Shown: piece after piece, positions 1 through 9,700 of the stretch | Layout of the letters: the number at the start of each line of letters is the position of its first letter | Numbering within the stretch: the stretch's first letter is position 1 | Origin: JAIPFM01 sp964494325 | GTDB taxonomy: Bacteria; Planctomycetota; Phycisphaerae; Sedimentisphaerales; Anaerobacaceae | DNA length: 20,097 bases | Direction of reading: 5' to 3' | Assembly (NCBI GenBank): GCA_964494325.1 | Contig: CAZBTJ010000105.1 | Coordinates: 1-20,097, forward strand | Translations under genes and position numbers: made by a program | The notes under the pieces: generated by a model | The model's database searches: none | What the model was told of the DNA's origin: nothing | What the model saw: the letters and a program-made list of their open reading frames with translations, nothing else

Positions 1-55
1 ACCCGACTAGAATTCATGGCGATAACTAGATACATGACATGACCCCTATTTTGCC
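1..55. repeat. Direct repeat, copy A (window edge)
   Basis: This stretch recurs at 4990-5040 in the same orientation. The copies match throughout except for a 4-base insertion (TACA, after ACTAGA) and one C/A difference. Both begin ACCCGACTAGAATTCATGG and end TATTTTGCC. Copy A touches the left edge, so the true repeat may extend further. On the minus strand it contains GGGTCATGTCAT and GGGT-type segments that recall the repeats flanking REP-associated or IS200-like transposases in other bacteria. That link is from pattern memory only, and no transposase of that type is visible here. Confidence 0.8.
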
Positions 56-94
56 CTGCATCATCGAATATCCAACCCCGAAGAATCGCAGAGG

Positions 95-3000
95 CTACTC
101 TACTGCTATTTCGGCTTTTACAGACTTATGGTTATGTAATTGATCGTCATCATGAAAATCACCAATGGCATTTGACAGATTGTTGCTACTTGTAGATCGA
201 CCGGTGGGCTGGCCAGTAATTAGTTCAAAAGCAACGTCCCAATGTTTTAGTGCTGGATACGTAACAGGAGAACCGGCCACATAAGTAGCCCCAACTACAG
301 GAGGCCATTGAGCCGGATTATTCACAGCCAAAATTCTTTCAGCAGGTAACGTGCCATCAGTTTGACGGGTCATCCATCCCCATGGCGTGTCAGAAATGAC
401 AGAACTTGTGTAGATAGGAGTAATGCTTAGCCAATGTGCGGTGTTGGGAGTTGTACTGGGATAGAACCACTCATCTTGAGATACAAGAGAGGTAAATTGA
501 AATACTGATTCTCCCCCGATTTGTCCCTGTGCGTCCTGGACTTGTCCTGTGTGAACCCAATCCCAACTTGAAGTAGTGTGTTCCCACATCAAAGATCCTG
601 GTTTGTTCAGAGTTGGATTATGTGACCATATACCAAAGTGAAAGCCCAATGGCAAATCGATTGGCATTTCAGCATTGGTCCAATTATCAAAAGCGCCCCA
701 CCAGCGAAAACCTTGAACAGGCAAGATACCATCAGGGTGCCAATCATCTGCAATCAAAGGAATAGAGTCTTGTCGTGTTAGACTGTTCCATCCATACACA
801 AAATAGTTTGACAACTGCGTCGGAGAAATACCCCAAATCTCAATATCGTCAATGTTCCAGCCGGAATAAGCAAAAGCATGCCCCACGACCTCATAACTCC
901 AGCGTATCCAAACAGTAGACTGCAGATTGGCAACTGCGCTAATATCATACTCCAGGACCTGCCATGCGGAATCTATGGTTTCAGAATCACGGGGTGGTTC
1001 CCATATCACCTGCCACGTAGCTCCATCATTAGAAACCTCAATGCTATTTCGGACAAATCGTGCTGCATCGCTATTGAGCCAGCGCGCAAAACGCAGGGTC
1101 ATATGGATTCTGCCACGACAGTCAAATGGACCAGCCGTCAGGCTGTAGGGTTCACCCTCGGTAGTATCGTAATCGCCTGCCAGATTCACACCATAGACAG
1201 TCTGACCAGTGAAGGCAGATGAAGGATCTGGATGCCCATTGGCCCCACCGCCACCCAAGGGCCGTCCGTATTGCCACTGGCCCTGCGTAGTCCACCCCGG
1301 ATCAGTGTCCAGGGTAACGCTGTGGAGTAACGATAATTTCAGCGTTGTCTTACTGGCTTCAAGAGTTCCTCCATAAGCACCCATGTTGACACACACGCCA
1401 TTGGGAACAGGCTCAAATTCGTAAGAGGTATTGGGGTCACCTGCGTCAATGCAGGGACTACTCACCGCATCGCTCATCCAGGTCGCTGTCTTAATGTCAT
1501 AATGCCCGACCATGGACTTCAAGTGATAGTCTCCAGAGACCCACACAGCGTTCTCTGTATCCGGTGATGCAGGCACATTCATATCTTCAGGCAGAGCCCA
1601 ATATCCAGTTGCCACAAAGTTTGGATCATAATCAAGATTGCCTGTCTCGAACCAGTCACCTTCTACGGTGCAGTAGGTCAAAGACACATCCTCTTCGACC
1701 GCCATAATCGCATCCGGTGTATTGCCCCAGAGGATGCAGTTGATGAACACATCTGCACCCCGATCAGACGATACACCCCCACCCCCACGTGCCGCATGAT
1801 TCCCTGTAATCGTACAATTGATAAACGTTGCTTCACTGCGGTAGCTGTCCACACCACCGCCTGTGACACGGGTAGCCTGATTGCCAGTAATCACACAATG
1901 GCTGATCGTTGGACTGCTATTGTAACATAGAATGCCACCTCCCGAGTCAGCCATGCCGCCTGTAATCGTGAAGCCTTGCAGAATAGTGTTGGCATCTTCA
2001 CCGCTTTCAAAAACCACCACGGTTCCCTCATAATTGCCATGGATAATCGTAATGTCAATCGCACCTAGACTATTGGGCTCTTCCAAGGGGGCCAAAACCT
2101 CAGGGGAAGCCAGAACCAGGCTCGTCACACAGATAGCCTTGCCCTTGAAATTCAGGGACTCGACATACAGACCGGGCAAAACTACCACAGTGTTGCCATC
2201 CTGAGCCATGTCAATAGCCTGCTGGATGGCCACATAAGGATTTCCCACGGTTCCATCCTGTACGGGGTTGTCGATGGCATTGGCATCCACATACAGGACG
2301 TTCGTGGCATTCGGTGCACTGACCACAATATCTGCCACAGCAGTCACTGTAAATGTTTCACTGCCACCCAGCATGACCTCATTGGAAATCACCTGACCTG
2401 GTGGCACGTTGTCCTTGATGCGAATAGTGATATTGCAACAATCCAGAAAATTGGGCTCAATGGCATTGAAGGCCCAGGAGAAACTGTGGGTACCGGCATC
2501 GTAAAAGCTTATCAAGCCCACCTGCTCAGCACTCACAAATTCAACGTTTTCTGACAATTGATCAATCACCAGCACATTACTCACTGCTGTAGTGTTGTTT
2601 AAATTGCTCAGGCAGATTTGATATGTCACATACGCACCTGCATCCACATAGGTCGTGTTTCCGACTGTGAGATAGTTGGGGTCCGGCACCACGGTCTTGG
2701 TCAATCCCAACGTATTGTAACCCACTTCAACATCTACACTGGCGCCTGATTGAGGCGTCTCATTGCTATCAACGGCCACTGAATTGGTGATAACAGTGCC
2801 TGATATGACGTCCTCCCTGACACGGGCAACGATGGAAAAACATTGACTTGAATTCGGGTTCAGGGACGGATTGTGGAAAAAGTAAGTATTGCTCGCCCCA
2901 TCGAATACGCCCAAAGCATTGCCGAGACCTTGAGCCCTGACAAAGTCTAACTCAGAAGGAAGCGTGTTTGTCAGGATAATGTCAGTCACTGGAAATTGAT

Positions 3001-4099
3001 TCGAGTTTGTCACACAAATCTGATATTCGATTTCCGCGCCCGGCCCAGCCACGTACTGACCATTGCTTTGAGCCACACCAGAAACAGGTGTGATGGTCAT
3101 ATCCAGAGGATTATATCCTACTGATGTACTTGGGACATACAACTGAAGTGCATCCCCCGTTACAGTCACTGACTGAATCAATTGCAGAGCTGAGTTATAT
3201 ACATTGACAGTCTTGAGCGGCGACTCAAGATTTTTTACCAGAACATACACGAGTGACGTGGCATTATCGACGCACAATGACAAAACGGCGTGGGCTCCAT
3301 CAATCGCAATCGCCTGCATCTCATCGCCGGTTGCCAAATTGTATTTCGTAATCGTGGCTCCTTGCGACTCCAGCCCCCCTGTATCCCGCCCCCCTGCATA
3401 GAGAGACTGATTTCTGGCATCAACGCTCAAAGTCTGAACTTCATAAGTCGTTCCAATGGAGCCAATCAGTTGCCACTCAGTTCGGTCAAAAGCCACTTTC
3501 AGCACTTCGACGCCATTATCCATAGAAGCCACATAGACCTTTTCCTGACTTGAATCAAAGGCAATGGCCCCAGCAGTTGGTGCACTGAGAAGCACCTCAG
3601 AAGCGCCATCGCCAATATTGTGCAAAGCTGGCAATTCAGGAACCCAGTCGTATATGATCAAACGATCTCTTTCTTCATCGGTCACATAAACACGTGATCG
3701 CGCCTCGTCATAGACCAGACCGCCTGCACGCACATCCCAGGGTACCAGATAGATGAACTCCTTGAACACCAGCGACTCACTATCCACTGTGCCAGCATCA
3801 TAAAAGCCGCTAAACGTCAGGAACAATGTGTTGGTATCAGAGTCAACGCCCAGCCCATTAACATTCCCGGCACCTTTATCATGCCATGGTGAAGAAGTTG
3901 TCTGGAATACAATCTTTCCATCAGGCTGAACATCATAAACCCATAACACATCTTCTTGCACGCGATTCGAATTACCAACCACATACAAACTCTTCGCTGT
4001 GGCTCCAGGGCTAAGGAGGATCAAACAAAATAAAAGACAAAAGCCAATGAAAAAGCCCACATTTTTCGTAACAACCGCTTGTTTTTGTCGAGTAGACAT
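95..4099 (-). CDS. Large secreted multidomain protein (beta-propeller, DUF11 x2, parallel beta-helix, jelly roll)
   Basis: A 1334-residue exported protein of unknown function. The start is taken as the ATG at 4099 (MSTRQK), 10 bases after a GGAG at 4110-4113; an in-frame GTG at 4120 lies upstream of that SD. A signal peptide covers about residues 1-36 (hydrophobic stretch, then ATA/KS). Next come beta-propeller-like repeats (about 37-325, with recurring VYV and LSVD segments), two DUF11-type domains (about 340-455 and 470-600), a right-handed beta-helix starting with YVDANAID and running to about 910 (GGG and ITGN turns, SPCIDAGDP), a jelly-roll region (about 925-1090, ending WNIDDIEIWG), and a C-terminal module (about 1100-1290) starting VYGWNSL. 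Such mosaics are common among surface or secreted proteins of Phycisphaerae-like bacteria. I see no dockerin, PEP-CTERM or LPXTG anchor. It lies between two copies of a direct repeat and is probably not part of the glycosidase operon. No convincing promoter was found. Confidence 0.85.
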   Translation of the reverse strand: MSTRQKQAVVTKNVGFFIGFCLLFCLILLSPGATAKSLYVVGNSNRVQEDVLWVYDVQPDGKIVFQTTSSPWHDKGAGNVNGLGVDSDTNTLFLTFSGFYDAGTVDSESLVFKEFIYLVPWDVRAGGLVYDEARSRVYVTDEERDRLIIYDWVPELPALHNIGDGASEVLLSAPTAGAIAFDSSQEKVYVASMDNGVEVLKVAFDRTEWQLIGSIGTTYEVQTLSVDARNQSLYAGGRDTGGLESQGATITKYNLATGDEMQAIAIDGAHAVLSLCVDNATSLVYVLVKNLESPLKTVNVYNSALQLIQSVTVTGDALQLYVPSTSVGYNPLDMTITPVSGVAQSNGQYVAGPGAEIEYQICVTNSNQFPVTDIILTNTLPSELDFVRAQGLGNALGVFDGASNTYFFHNPSLNPNSSQCFSIVARVREDVISGTVITNSVAVDSNETPQSGASVDVEVGYNTLGLTKTVVPDPNYLTVGNTTYVDAGAYVTYQICLSNLNNTTAVSNVLVIDQLSENVEFVSAEQVGLISFYDAGTHSFSWAFNAIEPNFLDCCNITIRIKDNVPPGQVISNEVMLGGSETFTVTAVADIVVSAPNATNVLYVDANAIDNPVQDGTVGNPYVAIQQAIDMAQDGNTVVVLPGLYVESLNFKGKAICVTSLVLASPEVLAPLEEPNSLGAIDITIIHGNYEGTVVVFESGEDANTILQGFTITGGMADSGGGILCYNSSPTISHCVITGNQATRVTGGGVDSYRSEATFINCTITGNHAARGGGGVSSDRGADVFINCILWGNTPDAIMAVEEDVSLTYCTVEGDWFETGNLDYDPNFVATGYWALPEDMNVPASPDTENAVWVSGDYHLKSMVGHYDIKTATWMSDAVSSPCIDAGDPNTSYEFEPVPNGVCVNMGAYGGTLEASKTTLKLSLLHSVTLDTDPGWTTQGQWQYGRPLGGGGANGHPDPSSAFTGQTVYGVNLAGDYDTTEGEPYSLTAGPFDCRGRIHMTLRFARWLNSDAARFVRNSIEVSNDGATWQVIWEPPRDSETIDSAWQVLEYDISAVANLQSTVWIRWSYEVVGHAFAYSGWNIDDIEIWGISPTQLSNYFVYGWNSLTRQDSIPLIADDWHPDGILPVQGFRWWGAFDNWTNAEMPIDLPLGFHFGIWSHNPTLNKPGSLMWEHTTSSWDWVHTGQVQDAQGQIGGESVFQFTSLVSQDEWFYPSTTPNTAHWLSITPIYTSSVISDTPWGWMTRQTDGTLPAERILAVNNPAQWPPVVGATYVAGSPVTYPALKHWDVAFELITGQPTGRSTSSNNLSNAIGDFHDDDQLHNHKSVKAEIAVE

Positions 4100-4989
4100 A
4101 ACATAATTTCTCCAAACCACACGTTGCCGTTATATTCATTAAAAATGTCAATCTCCCAGTACTCAGACCTCACTACAGAGTGTGTTAATGCCTTATCATC
4201 TGTGGTGCACAGTCAATCTGCATGCGGTCATATCGACGCTTGGGCTGCAAACCCAGGAATGCCTCCGCATTATCTATACATACAGACACAGATCTAACCG
4301 CTTTTCTCAGGCATCCCTGCACTTTTTAACGCCACAATGTTAACATGAACGTCCCAGAAAATCTAAAGTAAACTCCATATTCGGCACGTTAATCCCAGTA
4401 TATGTATATACGCGTATTTTGCCCTCTGGAGGTCGGTTTTGTGCCTTGCAAATAATAGATCGTGCTATGTACATGCGACGTTGTTCCATTCGTAACGATG
4501 ATGGAGCCCGCCCACGTGAGGCAACTGGACGAGTCGAGAGGCCGGCGATGCACGATTCGATACTTGATGCCCCATAGGCGTTTTTGGGCCGAGGGAGCAT
4601 GAGGGGTCACCCAGATACGTCAGCAGGCCAAGGTAACTGCGTCTTTGTAGATGGGCATGTGGCGCCCGTAAAGCGGGATGACAGTTTTGGAGCAGCTTGG
4701 CCCAAATAGATGGAGAAGCCATAGGAGCCACGTCCATCTTTTTGCACTTTTAAGTTGTTGCCAGAACTCCCTGCGAACGCAGCCTCTGGGAGGAATTCTT
4801 AAGGGACAGTGCCCATTAGCTAACAAACCCCTTTTTGCGGTTGTCTTGTCATGAGATGACACTGCTCACCTGTTGATTTTAGGAAAAGGGATAGAGTTCT
4901 CGTACGTACTGGATGGCCAACTACCCTGATACCGGGGCCGGGTCTTTTCCTTAGTTACACAGCTTTTTCCAAAGTTTCTTAGCCGGATG
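4100..4989. other. Gene-poor stretch, no recognisable gene
   Basis: About 890 bases between the secreted mosaic protein and repeat copy B. Several overlapping frames of 70-90 codons are open on the minus strand (between about 4340 and 4862), but they overlap one another, lack SD sequences and resemble no family I know. Decayed mobile-element sequence is possible but not shown. A short imperfect hairpin lies at about 4768-4792 (CTCC/GGAG arms around CTGC/GCAG). I see no tRNA, riboswitch or clear terminator. Confidence 0.5.
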
Positions 4990-5040
4990 ACCCGACTAGA
5001 ATTCATGGCGATAACTAGATGACATGACCCATATTTTGCC
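4990..5040. repeat. Direct repeat, copy B
   Basis: Second copy of the repeat at 1-55, in the same orientation. It lacks the 4-base TACA of copy A and has one substitution (CCCA where copy A has CCCC). Sequence on either side is unrelated to that around copy A. The two copies enclose about 4.9 kb that contains the whole 1334-residue protein gene and the gene-poor stretch. They may be ends of a mobile unit or two members of a dispersed intergenic family. Confidence 0.8.
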
Positions 5041-5056
5041 ACTCACATGGAAAAAC

Positions 5057-5078
5057 GGGCGGCCAGGGGGAGCCGCCC
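5057..5078. repeat. REP-like palindrome, GC-rich hairpin
   Basis: A perfect 7-bp inverted repeat (GGGCGGC / GCCGCCC) around an 8-base loop, followed by CCTACCC. No T-run follows on either strand, so it is a poor candidate for a rho-independent terminator. The wording (GTAGGGGCGGC on the minus strand) resembles dispersed palindromic repeats seen in many bacterial genomes. It sits just beyond repeat copy B and near the 3' end of a truncated transposase, a typical place for such elements. Confidence 0.5.
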
Positions 5079-5221
5079 CTACCCTGTAGACAACGACAGA
5101 CCCATGCACAGGGTTTGGTTGTGGGGATTCGTTCTTAAACGATCCTTTTTAGGGGTAAAATGGGACGTTTAAGACCTAGAAATGGCGTGTTTCCAGAGCT
5201 ATGTAATTGTTTTAAAAGTAC

Positions 5222-5968
5222 TTAGTGTGGTCCGACCCCAATTGCCTCCAATTTTTCACACGTGACGATATAGACACCACTGCCTTGTTTCCATTTGTAC
5301 CATTCGTTATAATCAATGACAGCGGGATCGTAAGCATGAATCACTTTCGTTCCTTTAGGTGCATTGTAACGCAAAGCCGGGCCGCCATATCGTTTAATAG
5401 CGGCTATTTCATGCTCCTTCTTTTTTCCTTTCCCAGGCTCAGTTAATGCAAAATGTGACAAAGCATTACTACGAAGGTTCAAACTATAGATATGATTCAC
5501 GGGTCTTTTCTTGCCCCCAATTTTGTCTTCATGGGCACTTGCCCCGTGACAGTGCCCATCAGAGGCATATAACTCAAAACCATCCAGTTCGGGTATTTGA
5601 TCAAAAGGATCGCCATATGTTTTTAGTTGTTGATTAACCTGTTCTCTCAGATCCTGATCAATTTCGAGTAATAGGCGTAGCCTACGTTTACTACTCAAAG
5701 CCTGGAAAAAGTTTCGTACAGAAACGGTCGCTATCCCAAGCATTCCAATACGTTGAACCCATGCCCGTCCCGATTGAGCAGCGTCGATAATGCGTCCCAC
5801 TCCAGCTCGTAAAGATATCGAGTCGGAGTAGTCTCTACAGTCTCGTTTACTGTTAGATCTTTCCAAAGCATCTTCAAGGGGTTGATAGAATTCGCTACTT
5901 ACATTTGATTGGTCGTATATTTTCATGCCGCTATTATACCATGTGACATTCGAAATATCACGACTCAT
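5222..5968 (-). pseudogene. IS4-like DDE transposase, 3'-truncated
   Basis: A 248-codon frame encoding the N-terminal and central part of an IS4-like DDE transposase. The segment ELYASDGHCHGASAHED is the likely site of the first catalytic Asp. AYDPAVIDYNEWYKWK, followed by SGVYIVT, matches the region of the second Asp. The frame stops a few residues after KLEAIG, so the C-terminal part with the Y-R-E-K region and catalytic Glu is missing; IS4-family transposases usually reach roughly 350-450 residues. Translation may start at 5968 or at an ATG at 5926 (MKIYDQ). Neither has a clear SD, but a TATAAT hexamer lies six bases before the 5926 ATG. No terminal inverted repeats were found. I treat it as an inactive remnant. 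Confidence 0.7.
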
Positions 5969-6172
5969 TAAAATGATGCATCACCAGTCAATTTTTGCGG
6001 CCATACAACTACTCAGGTGGTCGCAAAAATCACCCACTGAAGGCCTTGGATGTCTCGCCGTAACATCGAACAAGGGGGCTCGATGTACTGTCCGAAGAAA
6101 AATAGAAGACCGAACCTTCCGCCATCTATGCTGCACAGTGGCGAGCCGAAAAATATTCAAAATAATTGCATT

Positions 6173-6436
6173 TCACACCGTTCCCTCAACAGTGAAACCA
6201 CTTGTCACATCGATAGCCTCATCCAGTTTGCTCGTTACACGAGTCGTGAAGCCATCGAATTTGAGAGCAGATCCCAGGACACCTGTGACGGGCTTTGCGT
6301 AACCAGTGATATTTAGTTTATGGCCTTCGTCGAAGCTCCAGTAGGACGCTGGGACATTCTCTTCTGCCATAACGCAGGAGGTCATCAACAAGAAAGCGGT
6401 CAATGTTATAGTTCTTAGACTTTTGAAATTCTTCAT
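6173..6436 (-). pseudogene. LamG / concanavalin-like domain protein, 5' fragment
   Basis: An 87-residue reading frame with a signal peptide (MKNFKSLRTITLTAFLLMTS, likely cut after VMA) followed by the start of a LamG-type jelly roll: SYWSFDEG, GVLGSALKFDG and SGFTVE. In this family the last motif is normally followed by AWV and 100 or more further residues. Here the frame reads EGTV and stops, so the rest of the protein is missing. Such domains often stand at the front of large exported glycosidases or sulfatases in PVC bacteria, so the lost gene may have been another glycan-degrading enzyme; that is inference. The ATG overlaps the stop of the preceding frame (ATGA) and has no good SD of its own. 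The 204 bases between it and the transposase hold nothing I recognise. Confidence 0.6.
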
Positions 6437-6714
6437 AATTTACATAGAAGTAAGGGCTCAGAGTAATTTACTGGAATAGGTTCCGTTTCCCATTCAATCG
6501 GATCAAATTCAGTATTGGCCCGTATAATCAAAGCTGTGTGCACACTGGGGTGCGCAGACTCGTACTGCATCTCCATGCCGGACCGTGTTGCTGCATACCC
6601 CTGCAATAATTTTACGTGACTAGCACAGCAACTATCCTGTGCATAGCTATTGATATTCATACCTAGGACCAGTAAAACAAAAAATCACAATCCAACGCGC
6701 TGTAAAGAACTCAT
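6433..6714 (-). pseudogene. Small exported protein with a UGA inside the signal peptide
   Basis: This frame begins with ATG at 6714, seven bases after GGAG (6722-6725) and 20 bp after the GH92 gene, and reads MSSLQRVGL, then TGA (6685-6687), then FFVLLVLGMNINSYAQDS and on to a stop at 6433. The two halves together form a normal signal peptide (basic residue, hydrophobic core, SYAQ cleavage region), so the TGA looks like a nonsense mutation, for example from TGG. TGA is a normal stop for neighbouring genes here, so Trp recoding is unlikely. The remaining 75 residues after an internal ATG (6660) lack an SD. The segment IEWETEPIPVNY resembles the start of a beta-sandwich domain in exported planctomycete enzymes, and the frame then ends abruptly. 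This suggests loss of the 3' part as well. The original function is unknown. Confidence 0.55.
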
Positions 6715-6734
6715 ACTCATACTCCAATAGTTTA

Positions 6735-9700
6735 TTAACGCCCTACTGGTGGAGCAGATTCCAGGCTGCTTCCCCAGGTTTTATTCGGTGTCGGCCCCAT
6801 CTCCAGCACCAGCTTACCACCCTCAACCAGTTGCGAATGGTAAAACCACGGTCCAGTGAGAGGCTTACCATTAAGTGTGGCTGACTGAACATACATATTT
6901 GTTTTCGAGTTATTCCTGACTTCAATCACAAAGGTATTACCGTGATAGTATTTGTCATGCAGATTCAGCGTGACACGATCATATAGGGGACTCCCAATTT
7001 CATAGATCGGATTCACGCGGCAACCACCGTCGATCTGGAACAGGCCAATGGCCGACATGGCAAACCAGGCACTCATCTGACCTTGATCCTCATCACCCGG
7101 ATACCCGTCACTGGGGCCGGTGCCATAGTAGCGATTACAAATTGACCGCGTCCACTTCTGAGTTAACCAAGGCGCACCAGCATGATTAAACATCCACGCT
7201 ACCTGCATACTGGGTTGATTGCCATGATTGATGGGGTACGCTCCCATACGATCACCTGTGGCATTAAAGCGGGAGGGTTCGGATTTGATCAATCCCTCAT
7301 CAAGACGCTGTATGAATTGTTCCCGTCCCATGGCCTCTGCCAATCCACGCACATTCTGAGGGACAAACCAGGTAAATTGCCAGGGATTGCCCTCAACCCA
7401 GCCACCTCTGCCATCAAACGGACTGAACTTCTCTAACCAACGACCGTCCGGATAGCGTGCCCGCATGAATCCCACATTGGGATCATACAGATTGCGCCAA
7501 TACTCTCCACGCTTACTGAAAATCTCGTACTCTTCCTGTGCACCCAAGGCTTTGGCCATTTGCGCTACACACCAATCGTCATAAGCGTATTCCATGGTAT
7601 TAGAGGCATGACCGTGTTTAACTGGGATATAGCCGTACTTGAGGTAGGGCAAGAGTTCTCGATTACCCACATGTCCTCCAGCTGGATGTTGCATCGCTGG
7701 CGTAGTCTGAGCATGAACCATGGCCTCAAAGGCCTTGTCAACGTCATAGTCACGGATGCCTTGCTGATAGACCGCTACAATTAACGGGATAGCATGTTCG
7801 GCCACCATAATACTAGTATACTCCACACCTGCCGGCCCTTTAGGCAACCAACCACCCTTATCATAGATCTCCAGCAGAGACTGAACCCATTGATTCGCAA
7901 TGTCCGGCGTCACTAAATTCCAGAGTTGATTAAGATTCCAAAAGGTATTCCAAAAGGCGTCACATCCCAGGATCGGTGACTCAGGATCAGCGAGTTGCTG
8001 GGTTTTCTCGTACATGTCCGCATACTTGCCATTCACATCACTCATAATCGTACGGGCACAAAAGGCCCGGTACAGATTCGTATAGAACTTGACTTTCTGG
8101 AGGTGATCATCCGTTTCTATTTCGACACGCTTGAATAGCTGACTCCAGGTCCGACGCTGATTCTCTACAATGGCTGCAAAACTCCAACCAAAGGGTTTGA
8201 TAATCTCTTCGGTTAGATTTAAACGAGCCTGATCGATACTCACAAAGGAAATTGAACTACGCACGAGAATCTGCTCTCTGGCACTGGTCTCGAAGTTCAC
8301 AAACGCCCCGACATCACCTTGACCTATGACTTGGGCAGTGTCCTGATCGATGCGTTTGTCAACCCAGCCTCCCATGGATGCAAACGGTCGACTAAACTGG
8401 ATGGCAAAGTAGACAACGTAATCTTGAAAACCACTCCAACCGCCACCCTTAAACTTGGAATACCCTTCGACTTCACGATCGCTGACACGTGCAATGCGAC
8501 TCTCTGTGACTTGATTTCGATAGCCATGTTCCGCAGGAAACTCTAGGTCGATCAGCACACGTGCCGAGTCTGATTTAGGGAAGGTATAACGTTGCATGGC
8601 TGCGCGTGTCGTAGCTGTCAACTCGGCCTTGATATCATAGTCTTTTAATATCACTTCATAGAAACCGATACCAGCCTTTTCTGTTTTGCGATCAAAATGA
8701 CTGCGATACCCCTTGTCCGGATCATGCGCAGGGCCCGGTTGGGTATGCAATGCACCGGTCACAGGCATCATCAACAGGCCCGCCATCGTCCAGGAGTGGA
8801 TGTGATCGAAACCAGCAATGTTTTCAATGGCGTATTCATAGCCCCCCTTCCACTGCCAGTCCTGATTGATTGGACTGATCTTGACCATGCTCAGCGGCAT
8901 CCACGGACCAGGCGTGAGCATCCAACGTGAATCCGCTGTCCCAATAAAGGGATCTACGTAATCAGACAACACCAAAGCATCAACACGACCACGTGTCACA
9001 TTTGTTTCCAGAAGAATCTGAGTACCGGTTTGCACGCATACAGGTGTCGCTGTGTTTATTTCCACGACAGGCATCTCAAACTCCAGTATACTACGTCCCA
9101 GTTCAAGCTGTTTAGTTTGAGCCGGTAATCCATGGACAGTGACAGTCAGCGATCCTGTTGTTTCGTATTGCGTCACATCAACCAAAAGCGGTTGATACAG
9201 GTCACCATCCTGTTGCGTCGAAAACTTGGCAGCCTGTACCGAGTGAATCAGTGTCGGACTTGGCACTGCCGATGACACACCGGTCCCTTCCAAACGTACA
9301 CAGTCAAACACTGTCCAGCTACCACGAATACTCATTAACTGGATTTCATTGGTACCTACCTTCAATTCAGACGCTGGAATCGGAACGCGCAGCACATATT
9401 CCTCACCTTCTGACGCACGACCTTGAATCACGTCATCACTCCGGCCAGCAGGAAGTTGGTACTCATGGTTGTGCCCATTGACTACGACACGTAGAGTGGG
9501 CGCCTTCTGAGGATTGATACCTACGCAATCAATAACAAACACACATTCACTATTCAACGATACGTGCTTAAGTTGAAAGTAAATAGGCAATCTATTAATC
9601 GTACGATGAATCCCCCCGACCCAGGGATCTTGGGCTCCAGGCAACACATAGGGCCAGTGCTGGGCCGGATCAGACAAACCAACAACAAAAAACTGGTCCG

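Noticed and set aside
4129..4151. TTGACA and TATAAC before the large secreted protein
   Set aside because: The hexamers are only 11 bases apart, which is too short for a sigma70 promoter.
4340..4862. Minus-strand frames of 70-90 codons in the gap
   Set aside because: They overlap in different frames, lack SDs and match no family; decayed or non-coding sequence is the simpler reading.
6685..6687. TGA read as Trp or selenocysteine
   Set aside because: Neighbouring genes end normally at TGA, Trp is encoded by TGG elsewhere, and a selenocysteine in a signal peptide makes no sense.
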